Position numbers and translations under genes: made by a program. From NCBI GenBank assembly GCA_947305775.1, contig CAMZEN010000028.1, positions 1-34,431 of the forward strand: 34,431 nucleotides of DNA, read 5' to 3'. Positions within the stretch are counted from its first letter, which is position 1. Each line of letters starts with the position of its first letter. Source of the stretch: an uncultured Verrucomicrobiota bacterium. GTDB lineage: Bacteria > Verrucomicrobiota > Kiritimatiellia > RFP12 > UBA1067. The notes beneath the pieces are model-generated. The model saw only the letters and a program-made list of their open reading frames with translations, ran no database searches and had not been told where the DNA came from. Below are positions 26,306 to 32,624 of the stretch, in pieces.

Positions 26306-27472
26306 ATGAATGCTGAAAAACAGCTGCCGCGGCTTGCCATAATCGGGGTTGGCTATCTCGTTTCGTTGGCTGCGACATTTGTGATGGTGCCTCCGGCGGT
26401 ATGGCATTATGATGTCGTGGCACCCACAATGTCCGCTGCCGCGCTCATGCTACTCTTTGGGCCGTATCTGCTTGCGGTCGGTTGCACGACGGATTTCCTG
26501 CCGTTTTTTGGGTCTCTTTGGGGACTTGCGGCAATTCTGCCTTTCTATGTCGCACATGTCGTGTTCATAGTCGTCATTTCCAGGAGCACTTCGCTTTGGC
26601 TTCGGTTTGGGCGATTCAGCGAACAGGTGCGAAAGACGTTCGTTGCACTTTGGGCTGTAGTCTCTGCGCTCGGCGTGTGGTATGAAATGCCGTGCGTGAC
26701 GCAATACGACGTTGCGATAGACTGCGGTAAGGTTCCGTCCGAGGGGCTTTGCTTCGCATTGGTGACGGATCTCCATTCGTGCCGATATGGAACGGAAGGA
26801 CGTGCGCTTGTGGAAGCGATCAAGGCGCTGAAGCCCGATGCCGTTCTGCTTTCGGGCGACATCTTCGACGATCGGCTTCCGGACGACAGTGCCAAGGCGT
26901 TCCTCGCCGCGATTGCACGAGAAGTTCCCTGTTTCTACGCCTTCGGCAACCACGAGCACTGGAGCGAGCGCATTCCCGAAATGAGGGAGATACTTCTTTC
27001 CGCCGGTGTGACGGTGCTTGTCGGTGAGATCAAGACGGTCAAGGTGCGCGGCGCGGAGATGGACGTGTGCGGCATCGATGACCCGACGTACATGTCGGAC
27101 GACGCATGGCTTGCACAAATCGCTTCTGTTGCCTCTGCGTCAAATCCTTCGCGGCTGCGGATGCTTCTCTCACACCGGACGGAGTATGCGGCAGAATACG
27201 AGAAACACGGTTTCGATCTCGTCGTCTCTGGACATCTCCACGGAGGGCAGTGGGGGGTGCCGTTCCTTGGCATTGGCGTATGCGGCCCGTCGTCAGGCGG
27301 TCCGGAAGGGCACGAGAGGTTTCTGTTCCCGCGTATGGTCGGCGGCACATACACGCTCAATAACGGAACGACGATGGTCGTCTCTCGTGGCCTTGCACGC
27401 GAATCCACGCCGCTACCGCGCTTCTTCAACCATCCAGAGGTGGTAATTGTCAACCTTAAGCCCAAGAGGTGA
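26306..27472 (+). CDS. Membrane-anchored metallophosphoesterase (YkuE/YaeI-like)
   Basis: 388 residues. About four hydrophobic segments lie in the first ~125 residues, followed by a calcineurin-like phosphoesterase domain. The metal-binding motifs are all present and in order: Asp155-x-His157 (TDLHS), Gly184-Asp185-x-x-Asp188 (SGDIFDD), Gly214-Asn-His-Glu217, His290 (LSHRTE) and Gly309-His310-x-His312 (SGHLHGGQ). The layout matches membrane-linked phosphoesterases of the YkuE/YaeI type, some of which act on lipid or lipid A precursor pyrophosphates. The substrate cannot be read from sequence. It has its own promoter and is probably monocistronic; the gene stop touches a solo copy of the four-helix-bundle element arm. 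Confidence 0.92.
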   Translation: MNAEKQLPRLAIIGVGYLVSLAATFVMVPPAVWHYDVVAPTMSAAALMLLFGPYLLAVGCTTDFLPFFGSLWGLAAILPFYVAHVVFIVVISRSTSLWLRFGRFSEQVRKTFVALWAVVSALGVWYEMPCVTQYDVAIDCGKVPSEGLCFALVTDLHSCRYGTEGRALVEAIKALKPDAVLLSGDIFDDRLPDDSAKAFLAAIAREVPCFYAFGNHEHWSERIPEMREILLSAGVTVLVGEIKTVKVRGAEMDVCGIDDPTYMSDDAWLAQIASVASASNPSRLRMLLSHRTEYAAEYEKHGFDLVVSGHLHGGQWGVPFLGIGVCGPSSGGPEGHERFLFPRMVGGTYTLNNGTTMVVSRGLARESTPLPRFFNHPEVVIVNLKPKR

Positions 27473-27527
27473 ATGTTGCCAATGTGAAAGTGTTGCCAGT
27501 ACCAATATCAATCGTCAATAAAAGGAG
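27472..27527 (+). repeat. Solo left arm of the four-helix-bundle element (possible excision scar)
   Basis: 56 bases matching the left flank of the elements at 28687 and 29632 at 48 positions by my count (AATGTTGCCAATGTG at the start, AAAGGAG at the end). Here the AAAGGAG is followed directly by CAACCC and a leader ATG instead of a four-helix-bundle gene. This is the junction expected if the sequence between the two AAAGGAG copies of a full element were deleted. Confidence 0.75.
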
Positions 27528-27533
27528 CAACCC

Positions 27534-27617
27534 ATGAAACCATTTGCACGAATGATCCTCGTCTCATCCCTCGCGCTCGCGGCGGGAACAATGAAAGGAG
27601 CAAAACAATGGGAATAA
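27534..27617 (+). CDS. Leader mini-ORF MKPFAR type, 27 aa, overlapping the next gene
   Basis: Reads MKPFARMILVSSLALAAG and then TMKGAKQWE. It is a signal-peptide-like leader behind AAAGGAGCAACCC, and it is the first of six copies in this region. It terminates at 27615-27617, inside the first codons of the membrane protein gene starting at 27608, in a different frame. An internal AATGAAAGGAGCAAAACAATG serves that gene. It is either a translated leader that couples translation or a remnant of a lipoprotein gene whose body was replaced. Confidence 0.5.
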   Translation: MKPFARMILVSSLALAAGTMKGAKQWE

Positions 27618-28630
27618 GTAATCATGATGAGATTGCCACTGACACGCCAAAACGCAAACGAGTGGTCAGCGTGTGGCGCATAGGCGGCGGCATTGTAATG
27701 TTGGCAGTCATAGCGCTACTTTCGCAACTCATATTAGTCAATCCCGGCACAGGAGGAACTGTTGGGATTGTGATGTTTGGGGTGGTCTGCTCAATAGGAT
27801 TTATTGCGCTTGTGCTGGTTGTATCAGAAATCGTTGCGTTTGTGTGGCCTGCGTGGGCCGCGAAAGCTCGCAGATGCGTCGCGCTTGTAATCCTCTTTGC
27901 GGCGGCGGCGATTCTGCTGGCGTTTGGCATTCTCGGCGTGGTAAAGTCCTCTTTCACCGGATGGCGCAAGATTCTTACATCCTTCGTTGCACTTGCAGGC
28001 GGCATATTCTGCGTCTTTTATGCCGCGTTGTATGCCATGGCAGTTCATGCGCAACGCAAAAACAGAATCTCGCCACAATCTTACTCCAATGTCGAACTCA
28101 GGCGAGTGAAATCTTCCGGTGCGTTTTGGTGTACTTCTGCGATTGCGTTGTTGCTGATGCTGTGCGCTTTCGATTTTAACAAACCGAAAGAGGTGATCTA
28201 TGTCTTGGCATTCGTTGGTTATGTGTTATGGGTATTAGCTAAAACCCTCAAAGAAAACAGGCGCGACCGTGCGAGACCTCACTACCGCGTGCGCATCACG
28301 TCGTCTGGGATGCGGCCAGGCGCGACAGTTCGCGTCGATTATGAGTTTGAAGGCGACAGTGCGCCAAAGTCATTAGCGGTGTATGTGCTTCAGCGTGATG
28401 CGATGCTCGGCCGCCTCCCGAAGAAACTAGACGAGGAGAATACGCCGGAACGCGAGGATTGTGTGTTTGCTACGGATTCCTTGGGAGAACTTCACTATGG
28501 CCACTTCTCTTTCACTATTCCCGATGCCATAGAATCCGAACGCATCAATTGGGAACTAGCTTTTGCGTATTCGTCTTCATCTGACGTCAACGAGAATGTC
28601 GTCGGAGATTATTTCACCCTTGTTCTTTGA
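27608..28630 (+). CDS. Multi-pass membrane protein of unknown function, 340 aa
   Basis: AAAGGAGCAAAACA precedes the ATG. The first ~210 residues contain about six hydrophobic segments (IVMLAVIALLSQLILV, FIALVLVVSEIVAFVWPAW, LVILFAAAAILLAFGILGVV, FVALAGGIFCVFYAALYAMAV, AIALLLMLCAF, VLAFVGYVLWVLA). A positively charged stretch (KENRRDRARPH) then leads to a ~120-residue soluble C-terminal region, likely a beta-sandwich (MRPGATVRVDYEFEGD, HFSFTIPDAIESERINWELAFAY). I do not recognise a family. Base composition is more AT-rich than the giant genes upstream, as in the rest of this cassette region. Confidence 0.8.
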   Translation: MGISNHDEIATDTPKRKRVVSVWRIGGGIVMLAVIALLSQLILVNPGTGGTVGIVMFGVVCSIGFIALVLVVSEIVAFVWPAWAAKARRCVALVILFAAAAILLAFGILGVVKSSFTGWRKILTSFVALAGGIFCVFYAALYAMAVHAQRKNRISPQSYSNVELRRVKSSGAFWCTSAIALLLMLCAFDFNKPKEVIYVLAFVGYVLWVLAKTLKENRRDRARPHYRVRITSSGMRPGATVRVDYEFEGDSAPKSLAVYVLQRDAMLGRLPKKLDEENTPEREDCVFATDSLGELHYGHFSFTIPDAIESERINWELAFAYSSSSDVNENVVGDYFTLVL

Positions 28631-28658
28631 ACAACTCAACCACCGAAAGGAGCAACCC

Positions 28659-28736
28659 ATGAAACCATTTGCACGAATCGGCGGGAAATGTTGCCAATGT
28701 GGAAGTGTTGCCAAGACCAATTCCAATTGCCAATGA
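28659..28736 (+). CDS. Truncated MKPFAR leader mini-ORF, 25 aa
   Basis: MKPFARIGGKCCQCGSVAKT at the start. The leader is intact for seven residues, then runs through GGCGGG into the left arm of the four-helix-bundle element, and ends at a TGA whose last base begins that gene's AAAGGAG binding site. The hydrophobic core is lost, so it cannot work as a signal peptide. Translation through it could feed ribosomes to the downstream gene. Confidence 0.45.
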   Translation: MKPFARIGGKCCQCGSVAKTNSNCQ

Positions 28737-29154
28737 AAGGAGAAGCGTTCATGGAACTTGAAGACAGAGTAGTCGCATTTGCGGCGAGGTGCGTCAAGGT
28801 GTGCGCAGCGTTGCCGGTGAAGAATGTCGGGAGTTCTAACTTTGCCGATCAGCTGTTTCGTTCTTCTACGAGCGTCGCGGCAAACTACGCCGAGGCTTGC
28901 GAGGCGGAGTCGGGCAAGGATTTCGTGCACAAGCTGAAGGTTGCCATGAAAGAGTTGTCCGAGACGCGGATATGGCTCAAGCTGATCGGCGAATCAGGCT
29001 ATGTGGAAAAGACGAAGCTTGCGGACTTGCTGAGCGAGTCCAAGGAACTGTCGCGTATCCTCTCCGCCAGCGTGATAACAACGAAGAAAAAGATTGGAGG
29101 CTGAAATTGGAATTGGCAACATTGGAATTGGCAACACTTCCACATTTCCACATT
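28687..29154 (+). mobile_element. Inverted-repeat-bounded four-helix-bundle element, copy 1
   Basis: About 468 bases. The left flank starts AATGTTGCC and the right flank ends CCACATT. A perfect 19-base inverted repeat, AATGTGGAAGTGTTGCCAA, lies at 28696-28714 and in reverse at 29128-29146. Inside the right arm, TTGGAATTGGCAAC occurs as a direct repeat around 29107-29133. The only gene inside is the four-helix-bundle ORF. No transposase is present, so mobility would have to be carried by the small protein, an RNA, or in trans. Confidence 0.6.
28751..29104 (+). CDS. Four-helix-bundle protein, S23/IVS (TIGR02436) type, copy 1
   Basis: 117 residues, AAAGGAG eight bases before the ATG. It matches the small four-helix-bundle family first found in 23S rRNA intervening sequences: MELEDRVVAFAARCV at the start, the hallmark QLFRSSTSVAANYAEACEAE, then KDFVHKLKVAMKELSETRIWL and a fourth helix ending ITTKKKIGG. 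Related proteins (Avd) assist diversity-generating retroelements, but no reverse transcriptase is present here. The fold forms oligomeric, basic, nucleic-acid-associated bundles in characterised relatives; the function of the non-rRNA copies is unknown. The neighbouring copy at 29696 differs by Val/Met in LPVKNV/LPMKNV and a few silent changes, so the duplication is recent. Confidence 0.93.
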   Translation: MELEDRVVAFAARCVKVCAALPVKNVGSSNFADQLFRSSTSVAANYAEACEAESGKDFVHKLKVAMKELSETRIWLKLIGESGYVEKTKLADLLSESKELSRILSASVITTKKKIGG

Positions 29155-29174
29155 CTACAAGAAAGGAGCAACCC

Positions 29175-29579
29175 ATGAAACCATTTGCACGAATCAACTT
29201 GTCCGCTGCCGCTCTGCGTAGGCTGTTCCTCGTCTCATCCCTCGCGCTCGCGACGGGGTGTGACATGGCTATAGACAACAGCATAGCCTTGTTTTGGGAT
29301 TCTTTCTGGCAGGGACCGAAGGTTGGTGGTATGCTTTTCGGTGCAATTCTCATTGTCTCCTTGTTTGCCATCAGGACCTTTAAGGTTTATCGCGCACGAG
29401 TTTCAAATGGTAATAAGTTCAAGAAGGTTTCCGACAAATACAAGGGGCGGCGATTGAAGCACAATCCAAACGGTACAGACAAGTGCGCGCATGTAGATGC
29501 CAATACCATGTCGCTCGGTGTCCGCAAACTTTTCAAAACGGGCGCGCCCTATGACAATGGCGTGATGACACATGAGTGA
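29175..29579 (+). CDS. Small lipoprotein with MKPFAR leader, 134 aa
   Basis: The full-length version of the leader: MKPFARINLSAAALRR then LFLVSSLALATGC, a good lipobox (LATG before Cys) behind AAAGGAGCAACCC. After the Cys comes a short polar stretch, a hydrophobic segment (GGMLFGAILIVSLFAI), and a basic tail (KFKKVSDKYKGRRLKHNPNG). No domain is recognised. The in-frame ATG at 29094 overlaps the four-helix-bundle gene and is rejected in favour of 29175, which has the shared leader context. It may be tethered to the envelope with its basic C-terminus on the other side of the membrane. Confidence 0.75.
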   Translation: MKPFARINLSAAALRRLFLVSSLALATGCDMAIDNSIALFWDSFWQGPKVGGMLFGAILIVSLFAIRTFKVYRARVSNGNKFKKVSDKYKGRRLKHNPNGTDKCAHVDANTMSLGVRKLFKTGAPYDNGVMTHE

Positions 29580-29603
29580 TCAACTCTATGAAAGGATCAG
29601 CCC

Positions 29604-29681
29604 ATGAAGCCATTTGCACGAATCGGCGGGAAATGTTGCCAATGTGGAAGTGTTGCCAAGACCAATTCCAATTGCCAATGA
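29604..29681 (+). CDS. Truncated MKPFAR leader mini-ORF, second copy, 25 aa
   Basis: The 945-base duplicate of the mini-ORF at 28659, with the same peptide and the same TGA touching the four-helix-bundle binding site. The upstream context here is AAAGGATCAGCCC, with a silent change in codon 2. Confidence 0.45.
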   Translation: MKPFARIGGKCCQCGSVAKTNSNCQ

Positions 29682-30099
29682 AAGGAGAAGCGTTCATGGA
29701 ACTTGAAGACAGAGTAGTCGCATTTGCGGCGAGGTGCGTCAAGGTGTGCGCAGCGTTGCCGATGAAGAATGTCGGGAGTTCTAACTTTGCAGATCAGCTC
29801 TTTCGCTCTTCTACGAGCGTTGCGGCAAACTACGCCGAGGCTTGCGAGGCGGAGTCGGGCAAGGATTTCGTGCACAAGCTGAAGGTTGCCATGAAAGAGT
29901 TGTCCGAGACGCGGATATGGCTCAAGCTGATCGGCGAATCAGGCTATGTGGAAAAGACGAAGCTTGCGGACTTGCTGAGCGAGTCCAAGGAACTGTCGCG
30001 TATCCTCTCCGCCAGCGTGATAACAACGAAGAAAAAGATTGGAGGCTGAAATTGGAATTGGCAACATTGGAATTGGCAACACTTCCACATTTCCACATT
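29632..30099 (+). mobile_element. Inverted-repeat-bounded four-helix-bundle element, copy 2
   Basis: Same structure as the copy at 28687: 19-base inverted repeats at 29641-29659 and 30073-30091 and the same internal direct repeats. It is flanked by the truncated leader on the left and a full leader on the right. Confidence 0.6.
29696..30049 (+). CDS. Four-helix-bundle protein, S23/IVS (TIGR02436) type, copy 2
   Basis: 117 residues, nearly identical to the copy at 28751; the only amino acid change I see is Met for Val in LPMKNV. Silent differences cluster at the QLFRSS codons. An in-frame ATG at 29678 would add six residues, but the AAAGGAG at 29681-29687 fits the ATG at 29696. Confidence 0.93.
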   Translation: MELEDRVVAFAARCVKVCAALPMKNVGSSNFADQLFRSSTSVAANYAEACEAESGKDFVHKLKVAMKELSETRIWLKLIGESGYVEKTKLADLLSESKELSRILSASVITTKKKIGG

Positions 30100-30119
30100 C
30101 TACAAGAAAGGAGCAACCG

Positions 30120-30749
30120 ATGAAACCATTTGCACGAATCAAGTTGTCCTCCATGGCTCTGCGTAGGGGGATCCTCGTCTCATCCCTCGCGCCCCACCAA
30201 TGGGGTCCGACTCTAAAAGCTATAAAATTTTGTTCCTCGTTACTTTTCTGCAGCGCACTCCTATGCTCGTGCTGCCAAACACCAAGGTTGGGATTGAAGA
30301 TTACTGCTATGGATCCCGCAGATGCCCGAGGCACGGTAGTCGCTCTTGCGATTACGAACTTGACAGATTCTGCTGTGGTGGTTGACGAGATGGATGTTGT
30401 GAAGGCGTGTGAAGGCGCTGCATTCTCTTTTGCGGCGGGTGAAAAGATTGATGTTGAGAGAATTTATGAGGATGAGGGCATAATTGTTGATCCATCTGAC
30501 GAGGTCTATGAACTGCCGGCAAGAGGAAGTGTCAATGATTTGTTCCTTATGGAAATTTCTTTGGACGGTGTAAAACGTGGTGACAAGATTGAATGGCGAG
30601 TAGATGTATTTCTGGACGAAATGGTAGTTGATGGAAACACGCGTAGGGGGAGATTGTCTGGCAAGGGGGTATGTACATTGTCTGACATGAGTGAGATTGT
30701 GAGGGCTATAGAGAACCCTAATGTGTTGAACAGTGAAAACACGAGGTAG
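30120..30749 (+). CDS. Lipoprotein with two fused signal peptides, 209 aa
   Basis: The protein begins with the leader MKPFARIKLSSMALRRGILV-SSLA, then PHQWG, then a second complete signal sequence, KFCSSLLFCSALLCSC, with its own lipobox (ALLCS before Cys). A soluble domain of ~150 residues follows (AMDPADARGTVVALAITNLT, later GDKIEWRVDVFLDEMVV), probably all-beta. This is a gene body with its own export signal captured behind the cassette leader. Which Cys is lipidated cannot be told. The rest matches no family I know. Confidence 0.75.
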   Translation: MKPFARIKLSSMALRRGILVSSLAPHQWGPTLKAIKFCSSLLFCSALLCSCCQTPRLGLKITAMDPADARGTVVALAITNLTDSAVVVDEMDVVKACEGAAFSFAAGEKIDVERIYEDEGIIVDPSDEVYELPARGSVNDLFLMEISLDGVKRGDKIEWRVDVFLDEMVVDGNTRRGRLSGKGVCTLSDMSEIVRAIENPNVLNSENTR

Positions 30750-30815
30750 AGTTGTGGTGGCCATTGTACTGTTCTTGATATTCGGAAAGTATTGATTTGT
30801 CGAAAGGAGCAGCCC

Positions 30816-30914
30816 ATGAAACCCTTTGCACGAATGATCCTAGTCTCATCCCTCGCGTTCGCGGCGAAGAATGGGAGTGCAGCCACAAAGAACACAAAGG
30901 GCACAAAGAAATGA
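30816..30914 (+). CDS. Leader mini-ORF MKPFAR type, 32 aa, ATGA-coupled
   Basis: MKPFARMILVSSLAFAAKNG followed by SAATKNTKGTKK. AAAGGAGCAGCCC precedes it. Its stop TGA (30912-30914) overlaps the ATG (30911) of the following membrane protein as ATGA. That gene has only a weak binding site of its own (AAAGGGCACAAAGAA), so reinitiation from this mini-ORF is a credible way to translate it. Confidence 0.5.
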   Translation: MKPFARMILVSSLAFAAKNGSAATKNTKGTKK

Positions 30915-31300
30915 AACGGATAAATCCTCACTGGCTGAAGTCGTTAATTTTCCACCTAATAACGCTGATGATTGCGACATTTGTTGGAATCGATATTATC
31001 TACGATAAAGCCTTTGGTGTTGGTCTGTTTGCTTTATGGCTTGCTTTGATAAGCCCTTTGGCATACCCGATCGTCGGGCCGTATATGGTAGCGTTTTTTC
31101 TCGCGGCGCACATTGAAGTCTTGCAATTGTTCTTTTGGCCAGTTGTCGTATTGTCGTATGTAGCGTATTTCGCGTTTCTTCTTGGGGCGATACTGGAAAA
31201 GGATAAAGACGTCCGCGTCGGGTGTTGCATTCTGCTGTCGGCATGGTTTGTTTTGACGCTCTTTGGTTTTTCAGAGTGGGCGATGTATTGGAGCGTGTAA
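30911..31300 (+). CDS. Small multi-pass membrane protein, 129 aa
   Basis: MKRINPHWLKSLIFHLITLM at the start, ending FSEWAMYWSV. About four hydrophobic segments (LIFHLITLMIATFVGIDIIY, FALWLALISPLAYPIVGPYM, LFFWPVVVLSYVAYFAFLLGA, ILLSAWFVLTLFGF). An upstream in-frame start at 30797 would add a charged, non-hydrophobic extension that is out-of-frame leader sequence, so it is rejected. No family recognised. Confidence 0.7.
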   Translation: MKRINPHWLKSLIFHLITLMIATFVGIDIIYDKAFGVGLFALWLALISPLAYPIVGPYMVAFFLAAHIEVLQLFFWPVVVLSYVAYFAFLLGAILEKDKDVRVGCCILLSAWFVLTLFGFSEWAMYWSV

Positions 31301-31327
31301 CGACAAATTGAAGAAAGGAATAAGGCG

Positions 31328-31420
31328 ATGAAGAAAATGATGATGGCGGTAAGTTTTGATGAAAACGGAATCGTGACGAACCAATGCGAAACCGTGCGCA
31401 CGGAGTACGACGCGCTCTGA
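31328..31420 (+). CDS. Small ORF, 30 aa
   Basis: MKKMMMAVSFDENGIVTNQC and then ETVRTEYDAL. GAAAGGAATAAGGCG precedes the ATG, a good binding site. The 3' half contains a perfect 12-base palindrome, CCGTGCGCACGG, at 31392-31403. It may be a genuine small protein or the stump of a longer gene; no family recognised. Confidence 0.4.
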   Translation: MKKMMMAVSFDENGIVTNQCETVRTEYDAL

Positions 31421-31486
31421 CGCTTTCTTTCCCTTCGCACGGTGCGGGGGGCAAGGAGAAACAAACACCACAAAGGAGACATGAAC

Positions 31487-32257
31487 ATGTCAACTACAAT
31501 ACTGGACGAATGGACGGGCTACGGGCTTGCCAACGGCGAGCACCTCGACTATTCGAAGGCGATTGCCGGGGCTTTGCACGGCCTCGACCCCGCGAAGGTG
31601 CCGGTCGGCGAGCAGGTCGCGGCGCTTGAGGCCCTGAACACGAAGTACACCGACTTCATCAACGAGTCGCGCAAGTTCGTTGACACGGCGGACATCACCA
31701 AAGCCGACGCGAAGCGCGATGCGCTGTTCATGGCGATCTACTCGGCGGTGGACCACCTCGCGGCGATCGACGGCGACACGCCGCAGGATCTCTGGCACAA
31801 GGCGCGGATCGTCCAGGCGATGAGCGGCGCGTACAAGGGCGTGACGCGGCATTCGCTGCCGAAGGAGACCGAGGAGCTGCGCGGCTTCGGGTTCGACATG
31901 CAGAAGAACCCCGCGGCGGTCGAGGCGATCACGGCGCTCGGCATGCTGCCGTGGTTGAACGCGCTCATCGCGGCGAACGACGAGCTGGACGAGCTGTACA
32001 AGCACCGCACGGGCGAGCGCGGCGACCGCGAGGCGTCTGCAGGCGGCGAGACGACGGCGAGCGTGCGCAAGGAGGCGTCCACCCTCATCGTCGAGATCGT
32101 CGCTCGGGTCAACGCGGCGCAGAGGCTCATTCCGTCGGCGGAGCTGGAGGGCGCGGTCACGGCGCTAATGGGCGTGATCAGCCAGTACAGACTCGTCGCC
32201 TCGCAGCACACCGCGAAAAGGGAGAAGCCGGAACCCGGCCCGGAAGCCGCCTCGTGA
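31487..32257 (+). CDS. DUF6261-like helical protein, 256 aa
   Basis: Two in-frame ATGs (31481 and 31487) follow AAAGGAG at 31472-31478; 31487 has the proper spacing (8 bases) and is chosen. The protein is helical, with NGEHLDYSKAIAGALHGLDP near the start, an ADAKRDALFMAIYSAVDHLA block and a long C-terminal helix pair. This resembles DUF6261 proteins of gut Bacteroidota, which are ~240 residues and have the same R/N-x-E-H start and D-x-x-RD-x-x-F block. The match is from memory of the family pattern, so moderate. Codon usage is G/C-rich, unlike the preceding cassette genes. A 41-base tandem repeat array begins directly after its stop. Confidence 0.8.
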   Translation: MSTTILDEWTGYGLANGEHLDYSKAIAGALHGLDPAKVPVGEQVAALEALNTKYTDFINESRKFVDTADITKADAKRDALFMAIYSAVDHLAAIDGDTPQDLWHKARIVQAMSGAYKGVTRHSLPKETEELRGFGFDMQKNPAAVEAITALGMLPWLNALIAANDELDELYKHRTGERGDREASAGGETTASVRKEASTLIVEIVARVNAAQRLIPSAELEGAVTALMGVISQYRLVASQHTAKREKPEPGPEAAS

Positions 32258-32260
32258 GCG

Positions 32261-32487
32261 GAAAACGCCCATTCCGGCCCCGGAAAAGCCCCCTGCAAAC
32301 CGCAGGGGGCCTATCCGGGCTTGGAGAAGGCCCATGCATTTTGCAAGAGGGGTTTTCGACCTTGAAAAAGGTCCCTGCAATTTGCAAGAAGGTTTTTCAA
32401 CCCCGGAAAATGTCCCTGCAATTTGCGAGAGGGTTTTTCAATCCCGAAAAACGCCCCTGCAATCTGCATGGGCATTTTCTGCGGCCG
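32261..32487. repeat. 41-bp tandem repeat array (five units plus a partial)
   Basis: The TGCA core recurs at 32294, 32335, 32376, 32417 and 32458, exactly 41 bases apart. A shortened unit lies at 32261-32282. Units are 32283-32323, 32324-32364, 32365-32405, 32406-32446 and 32447-32487. Each has GAAAA, then CCCTGCAATTTGCAAGAGGG-like sequence (a short palindrome; in unit 1 CCCCTGC/GCAGGGG is perfect), then GGTTTTTCAACCCC-like sequence (a second possible hairpin), ending CCG. Unit 5 decays after its first half. A period of 41 is not a multiple of three, so it is not a protein repeat, although stops are rare in several frames. This accounts for the 292 bases between the DUF6261-like gene and the next ORF. 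Confidence 0.9.
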
Positions 32488-32509
32488 GCCCCACCCCCGA
32501 CGCGGAAAA

Positions 32510-32518
32510 TGGTAAAAT
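32510..32518 (+). promoter_or_regulatory. Extended -10 promoter TGGTAAAAT
   Basis: One base from the TGGTATAAT found six times in this window, and 31 bases before the leader ORF at 32550. It probably drives the small-gene cluster that follows. Confidence 0.5.
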
Positions 32519-32549
32519 ATCGGTGGAAACGTAGAAAGGATGTCGCAGC

Positions 32550-32624
32550 ATGAAAACAAAACTGTTTGCGCGAGCCGTCGCGGGAATGGTGATGCCCAGC
32601 AAGAAGAAGGAGAATGGCCTATGA
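32550..32624 (+). CDS. Leader mini-ORF, FARAVA type, 24 aa, ATGA-coupled
   Basis: MKTKLFARAVAGMVMPSKKK then ENGL. GAAAGGAT precedes it. Its stop overlaps the ATG at 32621 of the next gene (ATGA), and its AAGAAGAAGGAG codons double as that gene's binding site. It is the first and most divergent of four FARAVA leaders in this window. Confidence 0.5.
   Translation: MKTKLFARAVAGMVMPSKKKENGL

Larger units (their letters stand above)
28648..30200 (+). repeat. 945-bp tandem duplication: leader, four-helix-bundle element, leader, cargo
   Basis: Every landmark repeats at an offset of exactly 945 bases: binding site (28648/29593), truncated leader (28659/29604), element arms (28696/29641 and 29128/30073), four-helix-bundle start (28751/29696) and the following leader (29175/30120). 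Similarity runs through roughly the first 600 bases of each unit. It then stops just after the second leader, where the lipoprotein cargo differs completely. Confidence 0.9.

Noticed and set aside
28687..30099. Diversity-generating retroelement
   Set aside because: The four-helix-bundle proteins are Avd relatives and the SUMF1-like domains resemble variable-protein folds. However, there is no reverse transcriptase and I saw no template/variable repeat pair with adenine-biased differences in the window.
32261..32487. CRISPR array
   Set aside because: The whole 41-base unit is repeated and no unique spacers separate constant repeats. No cas gene is nearby.
32165..32559. Minus-strand ORFs across the 41-bp array
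   Set aside because: They exist because the repeat lacks stop codons in several frames. They have no binding sites, and the period is not a multiple of three.
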